Source: Halanaerobium sp046541575
GTDB taxonomy: Bacteria; Bacillota; Halanaerobiia; Halanaerobiales; Halanaerobiaceae
Length of the DNA stretch: 40,251 nt
NCBI GenBank assembly: GCA_046541575.1
Contig: JBKHDA010000013.1
Location: 1 to 40,251, forward strand
Reading direction: 5' to 3'
Shown here one piece after another: positions 16,472 to 23,636 of the stretch. Both the position numbers and the translations under genes were made by a program. The notes beneath the pieces are model-generated. The model worked only from the letters and a program-made list of their open reading frames with translations. It was not told the DNA's origin and did not search any database. Every line of letters starts with the position of its first letter. Positions within the stretch are counted from its first letter, which is position 1.

Positions 16472-18052
16472 TTACTCCAGATAGGTATTCCAGAAGAACG
16501 GCTGCCAGCCGGACTGGAAGTTTTTAAGCTCTGATCTTTTGATGTGCAGGCGGCTGTAATCTAATATATTAAAGTAAGGAACTGAGTCCCAGAGTTCTGA
16601 CTGCATTCTTTCCATGATTTCATATCTTTTATCCTGATCAACCTCTGTCAGCATTTCTTCAAAAATCTGATCCATTTCTTTTGAGTCTTCACTGTCCCAG
16701 TTACTGATCCATTTATTGGTTCCAGTCCAGCCCTGATGAATCTGAGGGTCAGGCACTACTTTAATAAATGGAGATAGATGCATATGCCAGCCTTCTTTTT
16801 CAGCTCTTTTTTCTACTACAGTCGGTCGGTCAAATAACTGCAGTTCAACCTCAATTCCAATCTGCTCTAACTGATCCTGAATGGCTATAGCTCCCTGTCT
16901 TTCCATTTCATTATCCTGACCGCTTAAAATCACAAGCGGCTCTCCATCATAACCGGCACGGTCCAGAAGTTCTTCTGCCTTTTCCGGATCATAAACTTCG
17001 TAGATGCCTTCACCGGCATCAGGAACATGCCAGGGATTTCCTTCCTCATGCAGAGCAGACTCCAGACGCCAGAACTCTTCATCACCAATCATTGCATAAC
17101 CAAGCTCCTCAAAATCTAAAGCATATGCTATTGCCTGACGGGCATATTTATTATCAAAGGGTGCTTCTGCATTATTGAATATGAGCATCGACATTCTGTC
17201 TGGATAAATAATTACATTTTCTATATTCTGGTCACTTTCAAAAATCTGATACTGATCTCTCGGTACCTCTTCTGCAAAATGGAACTGTCCGGTCTGAACC
17301 CCGGAAACTCTAACCTGAGCATCAGGAATAAAGTTGAAAACAATTTCTTCTAAATAGGGAATCCGTTCACCTGCAAAAAATGAACCTTCTCGTGAACTCG
17401 GACTGTAATCTTCAAAACGAGTTAAAACCAGCTTCTGATCGGGCACCCATTCTTCATATTTATAAGGTCCGGTACCAACATGTCGATCAATAACATCAGA
17501 ACCAAACTCTTCTACAACCTCTTCTGCTCTAACCACAAACTTTTGATTGGAAACAGGTGAAGCAAGTATATTTAAAAATGGAGCATAGGCTTTCTCAAAT
17601 TTAAAACGAATATTATACTTGTCCACTTTTTCTACCTGGTCAAAATATGGTTCAACCAGCTGACCGCCATTATTAAGCTCCAGCCACCTTCTAAAGGAAG
17701 CCACTACATCATCAGCATCCATGGTCTGTCCGTTGTGCATTTCAACATTTTCTCTCAACTTAACCTCATAAACTAAACCATCTTCACCAACCTGATAGCT
17801 TTCTGCCAGATGAGGGGTCAATTCAAGATTTTCATCGAATTCGAAAAGACCCTCATAAACATGATTCATCATCGCTGTAATTAAAGAATCAGTTGAATTA
17901 TCACTATCTAAGTGTGACACAGACATCTGAAGAGCTGCATTAAGCCTGCCGCCAAAACGATCTTCATCCTGGGCCAGGACACTACTGCTAATCAGCACTG
18001 TCAAAAATAAGACCATCAAAACAACTGCTGTAATCTTTATTTGTTTTTTCAT
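16472..18052 (-). CDS. Peptide/nickel-type ABC transporter substrate-binding protein
   Basis: This 526-residue family 5 extracellular binding protein (DppA/OppA/NikA group) captures a peptide or similar solute outside the inner membrane. The signal peptide is residues 1-27 with the cleavage site SVLA-Q and no lipobox Cys, so it should be free in the periplasm, as in bacteria with an outer membrane. Family blocks include LTPHLAESYQVGEDGLVYEVKLRENVEMHNG (split near residues 82-112) and RHVGTGPYKYEEW near 194. The ATG follows GAGGTGGGAAG. It is the last gene of a three-gene operon after the two permeases. No ATPase genes are present. The ligand is unknown. Confidence 0.88.
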   Translation of the reverse strand: MKKQIKITAVVLMVLFLTVLISSSVLAQDEDRFGGRLNAALQMSVSHLDSDNSTDSLITAMMNHVYEGLFEFDENLELTPHLAESYQVGEDGLVYEVKLRENVEMHNGQTMDADDVVASFRRWLELNNGGQLVEPYFDQVEKVDKYNIRFKFEKAYAPFLNILASPVSNQKFVVRAEEVVEEFGSDVIDRHVGTGPYKYEEWVPDQKLVLTRFEDYSPSSREGSFFAGERIPYLEEIVFNFIPDAQVRVSGVQTGQFHFAEEVPRDQYQIFESDQNIENVIIYPDRMSMLIFNNAEAPFDNKYARQAIAYALDFEELGYAMIGDEEFWRLESALHEEGNPWHVPDAGEGIYEVYDPEKAEELLDRAGYDGEPLVILSGQDNEMERQGAIAIQDQLEQIGIEVELQLFDRPTVVEKRAEKEGWHMHLSPFIKVVPDPQIHQGWTGTNKWISNWDSEDSKEMDQIFEEMLTEVDQDKRYEIMERMQSELWDSVPYFNILDYSRLHIKRSELKNFQSGWQPFFWNTYLE

Positions 18053-18064
18053 CTTCCCACCTCT

Positions 18065-18907
18065 TTATTCCTTCAATGTATTTTTTAAATGTGGATCAAG
18101 TAAATCGCGCAGACCATCTCCCAGCAAATTTAATGATAAAACTGCAAGTATAATCATTATTCCCGGAGCTAAAATCATCCAGGGTGCAACTACCATATAT
18201 GTCCTGGCATCAGTAACCATAGCTCCCAGGCTGGGCGCAGGCTGCATAATACCGACACCCAAAAAGCTGAGTGCAGCTTCATCCAAAATAGCTAAAGCAA
18301 AATTAAAAGTAGCCTGAACCATGATTGGAGATGCCGAATTTTTAAGAATATGTTTATAAATTATTCGCGAGTCTTTAGCACCTAATGCCCGGGCAGATTC
18401 CACATAATCCAGGTCTTTAATAGAAATAACAGAACTGCGAACAATCCTTGCCATCTTGGGAAAATAGGCAAAGGTTAAAGCCAGAATAATATTTACTTTT
18501 CCTGCACCCCAGATAGCAGCCAGAGAAATAGCAATTATTATCCCGGGAAAAGCCATCATTGCATCCAGAATGCGCATAACTATCTTATCTATCAGCGGAT
18601 AATAACCGGCAGCAATGCCAACAATACCACCAAAGATCACAGTTAAAATTACTACAGCCAGCCCAACCTCCATTGAAGTGCGGATTCCGTAAATAATACG
18701 GGTAAAAACATCTCTACCAAATTGATCAGTTCCCAAAAGATGTTCTCTGGAAGGAGGCTGCAGCCTCTCCCTTGCATTATTGCGCACTGGACTGTAATCT
18801 GTAAGCACAGGTGCAAATAAACTTAAAAAAGCTAAAAAAATTAAAATAATTATTGAAGTTGTAATATATGGATGTTTATATTTCTTATATTTTTTTAAAA
18901 ATAGCAA
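18065..18907 (-). CDS. ABC transporter permease, DppC/OppC type
   Basis: This 280-residue inner-membrane protein is the C-type permease of a peptide/nickel transporter. It carries the N-terminal OppC signature HLLGTDQFGRDVFTRIIYG near residues 54-72 and the EAA loop ESARALGAKDSRIIYKHIL near 165-183, which contacts the ATPase. About six helices are evident. I read the start as TTG at 18907, seven bases after AAGGGG; no ATG fits the N-terminus. It lies 11 bases after the B-type permease and 12 before the binding protein. Confidence 0.88.
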   Translation of the reverse strand: MLFLKKYKKYKHPYITTSIIILIFLAFLSLFAPVLTDYSPVRNNARERLQPPSREHLLGTDQFGRDVFTRIIYGIRTSMEVGLAVVILTVIFGGIVGIAAGYYPLIDKIVMRILDAMMAFPGIIIAISLAAIWGAGKVNIILALTFAYFPKMARIVRSSVISIKDLDYVESARALGAKDSRIIYKHILKNSASPIMVQATFNFALAILDEAALSFLGVGIMQPAPSLGAMVTDARTYMVVAPWMILAPGIMIILAVLSLNLLGDGLRDLLDPHLKNTLKE

Positions 18908-18918
18908 ATTATTACCCC

Positions 18919-19863
18919 TTACTGATAGCGAATTTTTGGGTTTAAAAATGCATAACTTAAGTCGACAAATAAATTAATAATTACATATATTACTGCAACA
19001 AAGATAATGGCAGCCTGAATAACCGGGATATCACGCCGCATAATAGCATTAATAGCCATAAAGCCAGTTCCCGGTATAACAAAAATAGTCTCCACAATCC
19101 AGGTACCCCCAAGCAGTACCGCAAAATTATGACCAATCACAGTAATCACAGGCAGCATGGAGTTTTTTAAAGCGTGTTTAAAAACTATTACCTTAACTGC
19201 CAGTCCTTTACTCTTTGCGGTTCTAATATAATCCTGTTTAAGAGTATCCAGCATTGCACTTCTAGTCATTCGGGCTATCAGACCGGCCTGCATAAAAGCA
19301 AGAGTTAATGCAGGTAAAAATATATAGCGTAAGGTTCCAAATCCAACTTCTGAAAATGGCTCATATCCACTGACTGGAAACCAGCCCAGCTTAACCGAGA
19401 AAAGAAATATCAGCATCAAAGCCAGCCAGAAACTGGGGATAGAAATTCCTAAAAGTGAAAGTGAAATAGAAAATTGGTCTAATATTTTTCTGTGCTTAAC
19501 TGCCGCTAAAATTCCTAATAAAAGCCCACCGGTCACACCTAAAACTTCTGCCAGAGCAGCAATTAGAAAAGTTGGCCTGAGCCGCTGTAATAAAATTTCT
19601 GACACCGGGGCATTTAAATAAAGTGATTGACCAAAGTCTCCTCTTATTATATTAGCCAGCCATCTAAAAAATCTAATAATTAAAGGCTGATCAAGTCCCA
19701 GGTTTTTTTCCAGCCTGGCCACTTCCGCTTCTGATGCCATATTACCCAGAATAACCCTGACTGGATCCCCTGGCATCAAATTAGTTATAAAAAAGGCAAT
19801 TACGGCTACTATCATAATAATTGGAATCAAAAGCAGTATTCTTTTTATTATATAATTCCGCAT
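18919..19863 (-). CDS. ABC transporter permease, DppB/OppB type
   Basis: This 314-residue B-type permease has an N-terminal helix (MRNYIIKRILLLIPIIMIVA) and the family block LMPGDPVRVILG near residue 30. The EAA loop is DYIRTAKSKGLAVKVIVFKHALKN, split over residues about 212-235. The ATG at 19863 follows AGGAA at a good distance. A GTG nine bases upstream adjoins that ribosome site and is an unlikely start. It is the first gene of the operon, about 45 bases downstream of the promoter -10 box. Two ATPases would be needed to power it and are not in this window. Confidence 0.88.
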   Translation of the reverse strand: MRNYIIKRILLLIPIIMIVAVIAFFITNLMPGDPVRVILGNMASEAEVARLEKNLGLDQPLIIRFFRWLANIIRGDFGQSLYLNAPVSEILLQRLRPTFLIAALAEVLGVTGGLLLGILAAVKHRKILDQFSISLSLLGISIPSFWLALMLIFLFSVKLGWFPVSGYEPFSEVGFGTLRYIFLPALTLAFMQAGLIARMTRSAMLDTLKQDYIRTAKSKGLAVKVIVFKHALKNSMLPVITVIGHNFAVLLGGTWIVETIFVIPGTGFMAINAIMRRDIPVIQAAIIFVAVIYVIINLFVDLSYAFLNPKIRYQ

Positions 19864-19906
19864 TTTTTTCACTTCCTGTTTATTACATCTCTGTATGTTT
19901 TAATTA

Positions 19907-19935
19907 ATTTTATCACAATAATCTTTTATTATCAA
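19907..19935 (-). promoter_or_regulatory. Promoter of the peptide-type ABC operon
   Basis: TTGATA (19930-19935), 17 bases, then TAAAAT (19907-19912), 43 bases upstream of the first permease ATG. Both boxes are close to the vegetative consensus, but the region is AT-rich, so chance matches are likelier. Confidence 0.5.
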
Positions 19936-20079
19936 TTAAGAATGATTTCTAATAAAAATGATTATAAATATTATCTGCTCAAATTTCTAGTTAGTATTTT
20001 ACATTTTATCTTTTTTCTGCTTATTAATATTAACTACAAATTATTATCCAGTCTATTACACCACTATATAAATGGAAAA

Positions 20080-20099
20080 ACCACCGCTTTAACGGTGGT
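20080..20099 (-). terminator. Terminator overlapping the end of psuG
   Basis: ACCACCG (minus strand, the last codons of psuG) pairs with CGGTGGT across the loop TTAAAG, followed by TTTTTCC. The TAA stop codon of psuG lies in the loop. The stem is strong and GC-rich. Confidence 0.85.
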
Positions 20100-21012
20100 C
20101 TGCAAATGCTTTAGCTATTTTAGCTCCTACTACTGCATTATTTCTAACCAGAGAAATATTTGTTTCTAAACTCCTGCCATCAGTAATTTCTTTAATCCTA
20201 TCCAGTAAAAAGGGAGTTAACTCTTTGCCGCTGATTTCAGCTGCTTCGGCTTCAGCTAAAGCCTGCTCAATTTTTTCGTTAATCACTGAGTATTCAATTT
20301 CATCTGCCTCAGGTACCGGATTGGCAATTAAAACTCCCCCTTCCAAATCAAGGTCCCACTTTGCCTTTAAAATATCTGCTGTGTGTTCCGGACTCTCTAA
20401 TTTATAATCACAGTTAAATCCACTGTGGCGGCTGTAAAAAGCAGGCAGTTCTTCTGTCTGATAGCCGAGTACGGGAACTCCAAAAGTTTCCAGTTTTTCT
20501 AAAGTTAAACCTAGATCAAGAATTGATTTAGCACCGGCTGCAATTACTGCAACTGAAGTTTTCTTTAATTCTTCTAAATCAGCAGAAATATCTAAACTTT
20601 TCTCGGCTCCCCGGTGTACTCCTCCGACTCCACCGGTAACAAAGATTTTAATTCCTGCCAGTTCAGCTGCAATCATAGTCCCGGCAACTGTAGTAGCTCC
20701 ATGTCTTTTTTCTGCCAGAACTACCGGTAAATCGCGGCGGCTGACCTTAACTACTTCCTCTGATTCTCCCAAAAATTCTACTTCTTTTTTTGTCAGACCA
20801 ACTTTTATTTTACCATCGATAATTCCAATAGTAGCCGGTACGGCACCGTTTTCTCTAATAATTTCTTCAATTTCTAAAGCAGTTTCTATATTCTGAGGAT
20901 GAGGCATTCCATGAGCGATGATTGTTGATTCTAAAGCTACAACCGGCTTTCCAAGCTCAATTGCTTCTTTAACCTCTTCTTTGATTTCTAAATATTTTTC
21001 TAAATTCTTCAT
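20089..21012 (-). CDS. psuG: Pseudouridine-5'-phosphate glycosidase
   Basis: PsuG breaks the C-C glycosidic bond of pseudouridine 5'-phosphate to give uracil and ribose 5-phosphate. The 307-residue protein matches the family throughout, with ALESTIIAHGMPHPQN at residues 26-41, SRRDLPVVLAEKRHGATTVAGTM near 92-114, and GGVGGVHRGAE near 127-137. The ATG follows GGAGGTTATACA. It is 34 bases downstream of psuK and forms a two-gene pathway with it. The final codons form half of the transcription terminator. Confidence 0.95.
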   Translation of the reverse strand: MKNLEKYLEIKEEVKEAIELGKPVVALESTIIAHGMPHPQNIETALEIEEIIRENGAVPATIGIIDGKIKVGLTKKEVEFLGESEEVVKVSRRDLPVVLAEKRHGATTVAGTMIAAELAGIKIFVTGGVGGVHRGAEKSLDISADLEELKKTSVAVIAAGAKSILDLGLTLEKLETFGVPVLGYQTEELPAFYSRHSGFNCDYKLESPEHTADILKAKWDLDLEGGVLIANPVPEADEIEYSVINEKIEQALAEAEAAEISGKELTPFLLDRIKEITDGRSLETNISLVRNNAVVGAKIAKAFADHR

Positions 21013-21046
21013 TGTATAACCTCCATTTGGATTTTGAGTTTACTTT

Positions 21047-22189
21047 TTAATTTAATTCAGCCAGGTCAGGACTGCAGGTCAATTCTGATTTAACAGTCAA
21101 TGCAGATGCCTGGATTCCTAAATTTATTGCTTCTTCTAAAGAATACTGATTCATAATTCCTGCTGCAAAACCGGCCGTCAGAGCGTCTCCAGCACCGGTT
21201 GTTTCCACAATTTCTTCACTGTTCACATCAGCTGCCTTAAAATGCTCTAATTCAATTCCACCTTCATTTCGACTCAGGTAATAAGCGCCATCTTTACCCG
21301 TACTAATCAGCATTTCCGGCAGATAAATATTTTCAGCATAAGCTGCGGCTGCTCTTTTTATTCTTTTTTCAATACTTAAGCTCTGGGCTTTTTCTGAATC
21401 TTTAATTTTAACAATATCCAGCACAACCTCAATTTCATCTATATTACCTCTTAAATAATTTACTTTTTCTAACTTTCCTTTTAACTTAAGTGCTTTTTCT
21501 ACTGAGACAGTATCGGCAATTATATGCATTTTCTTTTTCTCACAGAGATCTAATAAATAAGAAATGGTGTCTTCTTCTAAGTTTGTATCAAAAATAAGCA
21601 TTGCTGAGGTTTCAATAATTTTTCTTTTTTCATTTAAATATTCCCGGTCAATATTTTTTAAGATTCTCATGTCATTGACCGCACCTATTAATTCTCCGTT
21701 TTGATCAAGATGGGCCAGATAAACTCCTGTTTTATAATTTAAAGTTGAGCTTATATTAAAATGAGAAATGTCTACTCCAGCCTCTTCTGTTTCTTCCTTT
21801 ATTTTTTTTCCAAAATGATCACTGCTGACTGCTGTCAGCAAAACTACTTCCTGTCCTAAAAGTGCCATATCTTCTGCAATATTACGTCCCACACCTCCAG
21901 AACTTTCTTCTATCCAGCCCGGACTTGAACTTCCTTTAATATAGTTAGGACTGTAGCCTTTAATATCCAGATTTGCCCCTCCAACTACTACCACCTTTTT
22001 TTCGGGAGCAGTAATATAGCCTCTTCCCAGCAGATAACCCTTATTGCTTAGATGATGAATATAGGTACCTACAGCTGATTCAGAAATATTGAGTTTTTCT
22101 GCAATCTCTTCTCGGCTGATTGTGGCATCATTTTTAATTAATTCTAGAACTTCCTGTTCCCGTTCAGTTAATTTATCTATTGTCAGCAC
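21047..22189 (-). CDS. psuK: Pseudouridine kinase with N-terminal HTH domain
   Basis: PsuK phosphorylates pseudouridine to the 5'-phosphate used by PsuG. Residues 4-56 form a winged helix-turn-helix (EREQEVLEL...ISREEIAEKLNISESAVGTYIHHLSNKGYL), as in many Firmicute pseudouridine kinases. The rest is a PfkB-type sugar kinase with VVVVGGANLDIKG near 66-78 and the catalytic TGAGDALTAG at 331-340. The start is unclear. The GTG at 22189 overlaps the only ribosome site (GGAGG), while an ATA codon at 22180 lies at ideal distance and would begin at the usual HTH N-terminus. The DNA-binding domain suggests self-regulation or regulation of psuG. The family is certain. Confidence 0.9.
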   Translation of the reverse strand: MLTIDKLTEREQEVLELIKNDATISREEIAEKLNISESAVGTYIHHLSNKGYLLGRGYITAPEKKVVVVGGANLDIKGYSPNYIKGSSSPGWIEESSGGVGRNIAEDMALLGQEVVLLTAVSSDHFGKKIKEETEEAGVDISHFNISSTLNYKTGVYLAHLDQNGELIGAVNDMRILKNIDREYLNEKRKIIETSAMLIFDTNLEEDTISYLLDLCEKKKMHIIADTVSVEKALKLKGKLEKVNYLRGNIDEIEVVLDIVKIKDSEKAQSLSIEKRIKRAAAAYAENIYLPEMLISTGKDGAYYLSRNEGGIELEHFKAADVNSEEIVETTGAGDALTAGFAAGIMNQYSLEEAINLGIQASALTVKSELTCSPDLAELN

Positions 22190-22215
22190 CTCCGTTTTTA
22201 AATATTTATTTATAT

Positions 22216-22235
22216 ATTTAAATTATTATTTAAAT
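22216..22235. promoter_or_regulatory. Paired ATTTAAAT palindromes in the psuK start region
   Basis: Two copies of the 8-base palindrome ATTTAAAT (22216-22223 and 22228-22235) lie 12 bases centre to centre, just downstream of the psuK -10 box. They could be an operator for the HTH domain of PsuK. The setting is very AT-rich, so chance is a real alternative. Confidence 0.3.
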
Positions 22236-22237
22236 AA

Positions 22238-22266
22238 AGTATAACAGATAGTGCTGCTTTTGTAAA
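22238..22266 (-). promoter_or_regulatory. Promoter of psuK-psuG
   Basis: TTTACA (22261-22266), 17 bases, then TATACT (22238-22243), followed by an AT-rich leader of about 45-50 bases to the ribosome site. Confidence 0.65.
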
Positions 22267-22300
22267 TGAAATTTTAAAATTTTTTAGACTTTCAAAAATA

Positions 22301-22326
22301 AAAGCCGCCCACTAAGGGGCGGCTTT
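22301..22326 (-). terminator. Terminator after the superoxide reductase gene
   Basis: A ten-base GC-rich stem AAAGCCGCCC (22301-22310) pairs with GGGCGGCTTT (22317-22326) over a six-base loop. On the minus strand T-rich DNA follows. It ends the rubrerythrin/superoxide reductase unit and insulates psuK. Confidence 0.88.
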
Positions 22327-22351
22327 TTAAGTATTTTAATTTATTTATACT

Positions 22352-22708
22352 TTACTCTACAACTTCAATTGCTTTAGAACCTTCCCAGTGATCATGAAGA
22401 TTACAGAAAGCATATACATTTAAATCACAGGATTCTTCTAATTTAAGAGTTAATGTTGCTTCTGCCTTCATATCAGGTGTGAAATCTACTCTAGCAAGGC
22501 TTGCATAATTGGCATAAAGATCAAAATACTGAATATAATGATCTGGACCCATTGGATGAGTAATTTCCTTACCAAAAGTAACTGTCACCTCAAAATATTC
22601 TCCCTTTTTAACTTTGTCAGGACATTGAATATAAGGAACATGCTTTTTCTCTAAGGCTGTCTTGTCTTCTCCAGTATTCTCCAACTTCTTAAGATCATAG
22701 TAACCCAT
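22352..22708 (-). CDS. Superoxide reductase (neelaredoxin, class II)
   Basis: This 118-residue enzyme reduces superoxide to hydrogen peroxide at a His4-Cys iron site, a defence of anaerobes. The ligands can be read as His23 (KKHVP), His51 (THPM), His57 (PDHYIQ), Cys102 and His105 (CNLH). The N-terminal desulforedoxin domain of class I enzymes is absent. The usual EKH motif is KKH here (residues 21-23), with the Glu one place further upstream, so the Glu sixth ligand may be missing or shifted. The ATG follows GGAGGAATTTAA. It is downstream of rubrerythrin, which would remove the peroxide formed. Confidence 0.92.
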   Translation of the reverse strand: MGYYDLKKLENTGEDKTALEKKHVPYIQCPDKVKKGEYFEVTVTFGKEITHPMGPDHYIQYFDLYANYASLARVDFTPDMKAEATLTLKLEESCDLNVYAFCNLHDHWEGSKAIEVVE

Positions 22709-22746
22709 TTAAATTCCTCCTTATAGTATTGGTGATTATTTACAGT

Positions 22747-22777
22747 CTAAATCATTTTATTATCAAAAATGATTTAG
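22747..22777. repeat. 12-bp inverted repeat between rubrerythrin and superoxide reductase genes
   Basis: CTAAATCATTTT (22747-22758) and its exact complement (22766-22777) flank a seven-base spacer. It could be an AT-rich intercistronic hairpin or an operator for a separate promoter of the downstream gene. Neither a good T-tract nor a clear PerR or Fur box is seen. Confidence 0.6.
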
Positions 22778-22806
22778 AAAATTTATATTCATTAACTAAG
22801 AATAAA

Positions 22807-23364
22807 TTACTTAGCAAATTTGCGGAATTTTGAACTTGGCTCCCCACAAATAGGACAGGTTTCTGGTAAACCGTCAACTACAGTGTGACCACAAACTTCA
22901 CAAATACTTACATAATCTAATTCAATATCTTCATCCTGATCGACATGCTCTTTAGCATCTCTAAAAAGTTTAGCGTGAATCTGCTCAGCTTCTAGGGCAT
23001 AATGAAAGGAGCGAACTGCATCTGATTCTCCCTGTTCTTTAGCAACCAGACTGTATGTAGGGTACATCTGCTCAACTTCGCCTTCTTCTCCTGCAATAGC
23101 ACCAACTAAGTTTTCTGAAGTAGTTCCTAAACCAAATTCTCCACTACCGGCAACTAAAAAGTCACCTTCAACATTTTCGTGAGCTGCAAAATGGTTGCCA
23201 GCATGAACCTCTTCAGCATAAGCAATAGCTTTAAAAAGCAGTGCTACATTTTCGAATCCTTCTTCTGCCGCCTTCTGTCCCCATACCTTATAGCGCTGAT
23301 AAGCCATACTTTCACCAGCATAAGCAGAACGCAAATTCTGAGCTGTCATATCGTTTTTAACCAT
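22807..23364 (-). CDS. rbr: Rubrerythrin
   Basis: Rubrerythrin reduces hydrogen peroxide to water with electrons from rubredoxin or NADH systems. The 185-residue protein has the four-helix diiron domain with Glu18, EEVH at 51-54 and EQIH at 127-130. A C-terminal rubredoxin-like iron site follows with Cys155, Cys158, Cys170 and Cys173 (CEVC and CPIC). The ATG at 23364 is 12 bases from GGAGG, a long but workable spacing. It has its own promoter and lies 98 bases upstream of the superoxide reductase gene. Confidence 0.95.
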   Translation of the reverse strand: MVKNDMTAQNLRSAYAGESMAYQRYKVWGQKAAEEGFENVALLFKAIAYAEEVHAGNHFAAHENVEGDFLVAGSGEFGLGTTSENLVGAIAGEEGEVEQMYPTYSLVAKEQGESDAVRSFHYALEAEQIHAKLFRDAKEHVDQDEDIELDYVSICEVCGHTVVDGLPETCPICGEPSSKFRKFAK

Positions 23365-23407
23365 ATTTTTAAAATACCTCCAATTATTAATAAAAGTTAC
23401 TGTTATT

Positions 23408-23437
23408 AGTATAGCATCTTAATTTGATTTCTGTCAA
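23408..23437 (-). promoter_or_regulatory. Promoter of rubrerythrin
   Basis: TTGACA (23432-23437) perfect, 18 bases, then TATACT (23408-23413), about 44 bases from the rubrerythrin ATG. Confidence 0.75.
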
Positions 23438-23524
23438 GAACATTTACTGACAAATCCAGAGTCAAAAATATTAACTCTTATATATATCATTCTATTTAAA
23501 ACTAGTTTTTCCTGCTTTTAAATC

Positions 23525-23551
23525 AAATATAGTTAAATTTTAACTATATTT
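23525..23551. repeat. 27-bp near-perfect palindrome upstream of rubrerythrin
   Basis: Thirteen-base arms (AAATATAGTTAAA and its complement) flank one T. It lies about 90 bases upstream of the rubrerythrin promoter, beyond the typA terminator. It has no T-tract role for any gene, so a regulator site or a cruciform is possible. It is AT-rich. Confidence 0.6.
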
Positions 23552-23598
23552 TAATATATTATCTGATATATTTTGATTATTCGCTAAATTTAGATAAA

Positions 23599-23626
23599 AA
23601 TCCGAGCAGAATTATTCTGTCGGATT
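23599..23626 (-). terminator. Terminator of typA
   Basis: AATCCG (23599-23604) pairs with CGGATT (23621-23626) and an inner CAGAA/TTCTG stem closes the loop. On the minus strand TTTTTA follows, 10-15 bases after the typA stop. Confidence 0.75.
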
Positions 23627-23636
23627 AATTTAATGG

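Noticed and set aside
22747..22777. PerR or Fur box before superoxide reductase
   Set aside because: The dyad does not match either consensus well enough to name a regulator.
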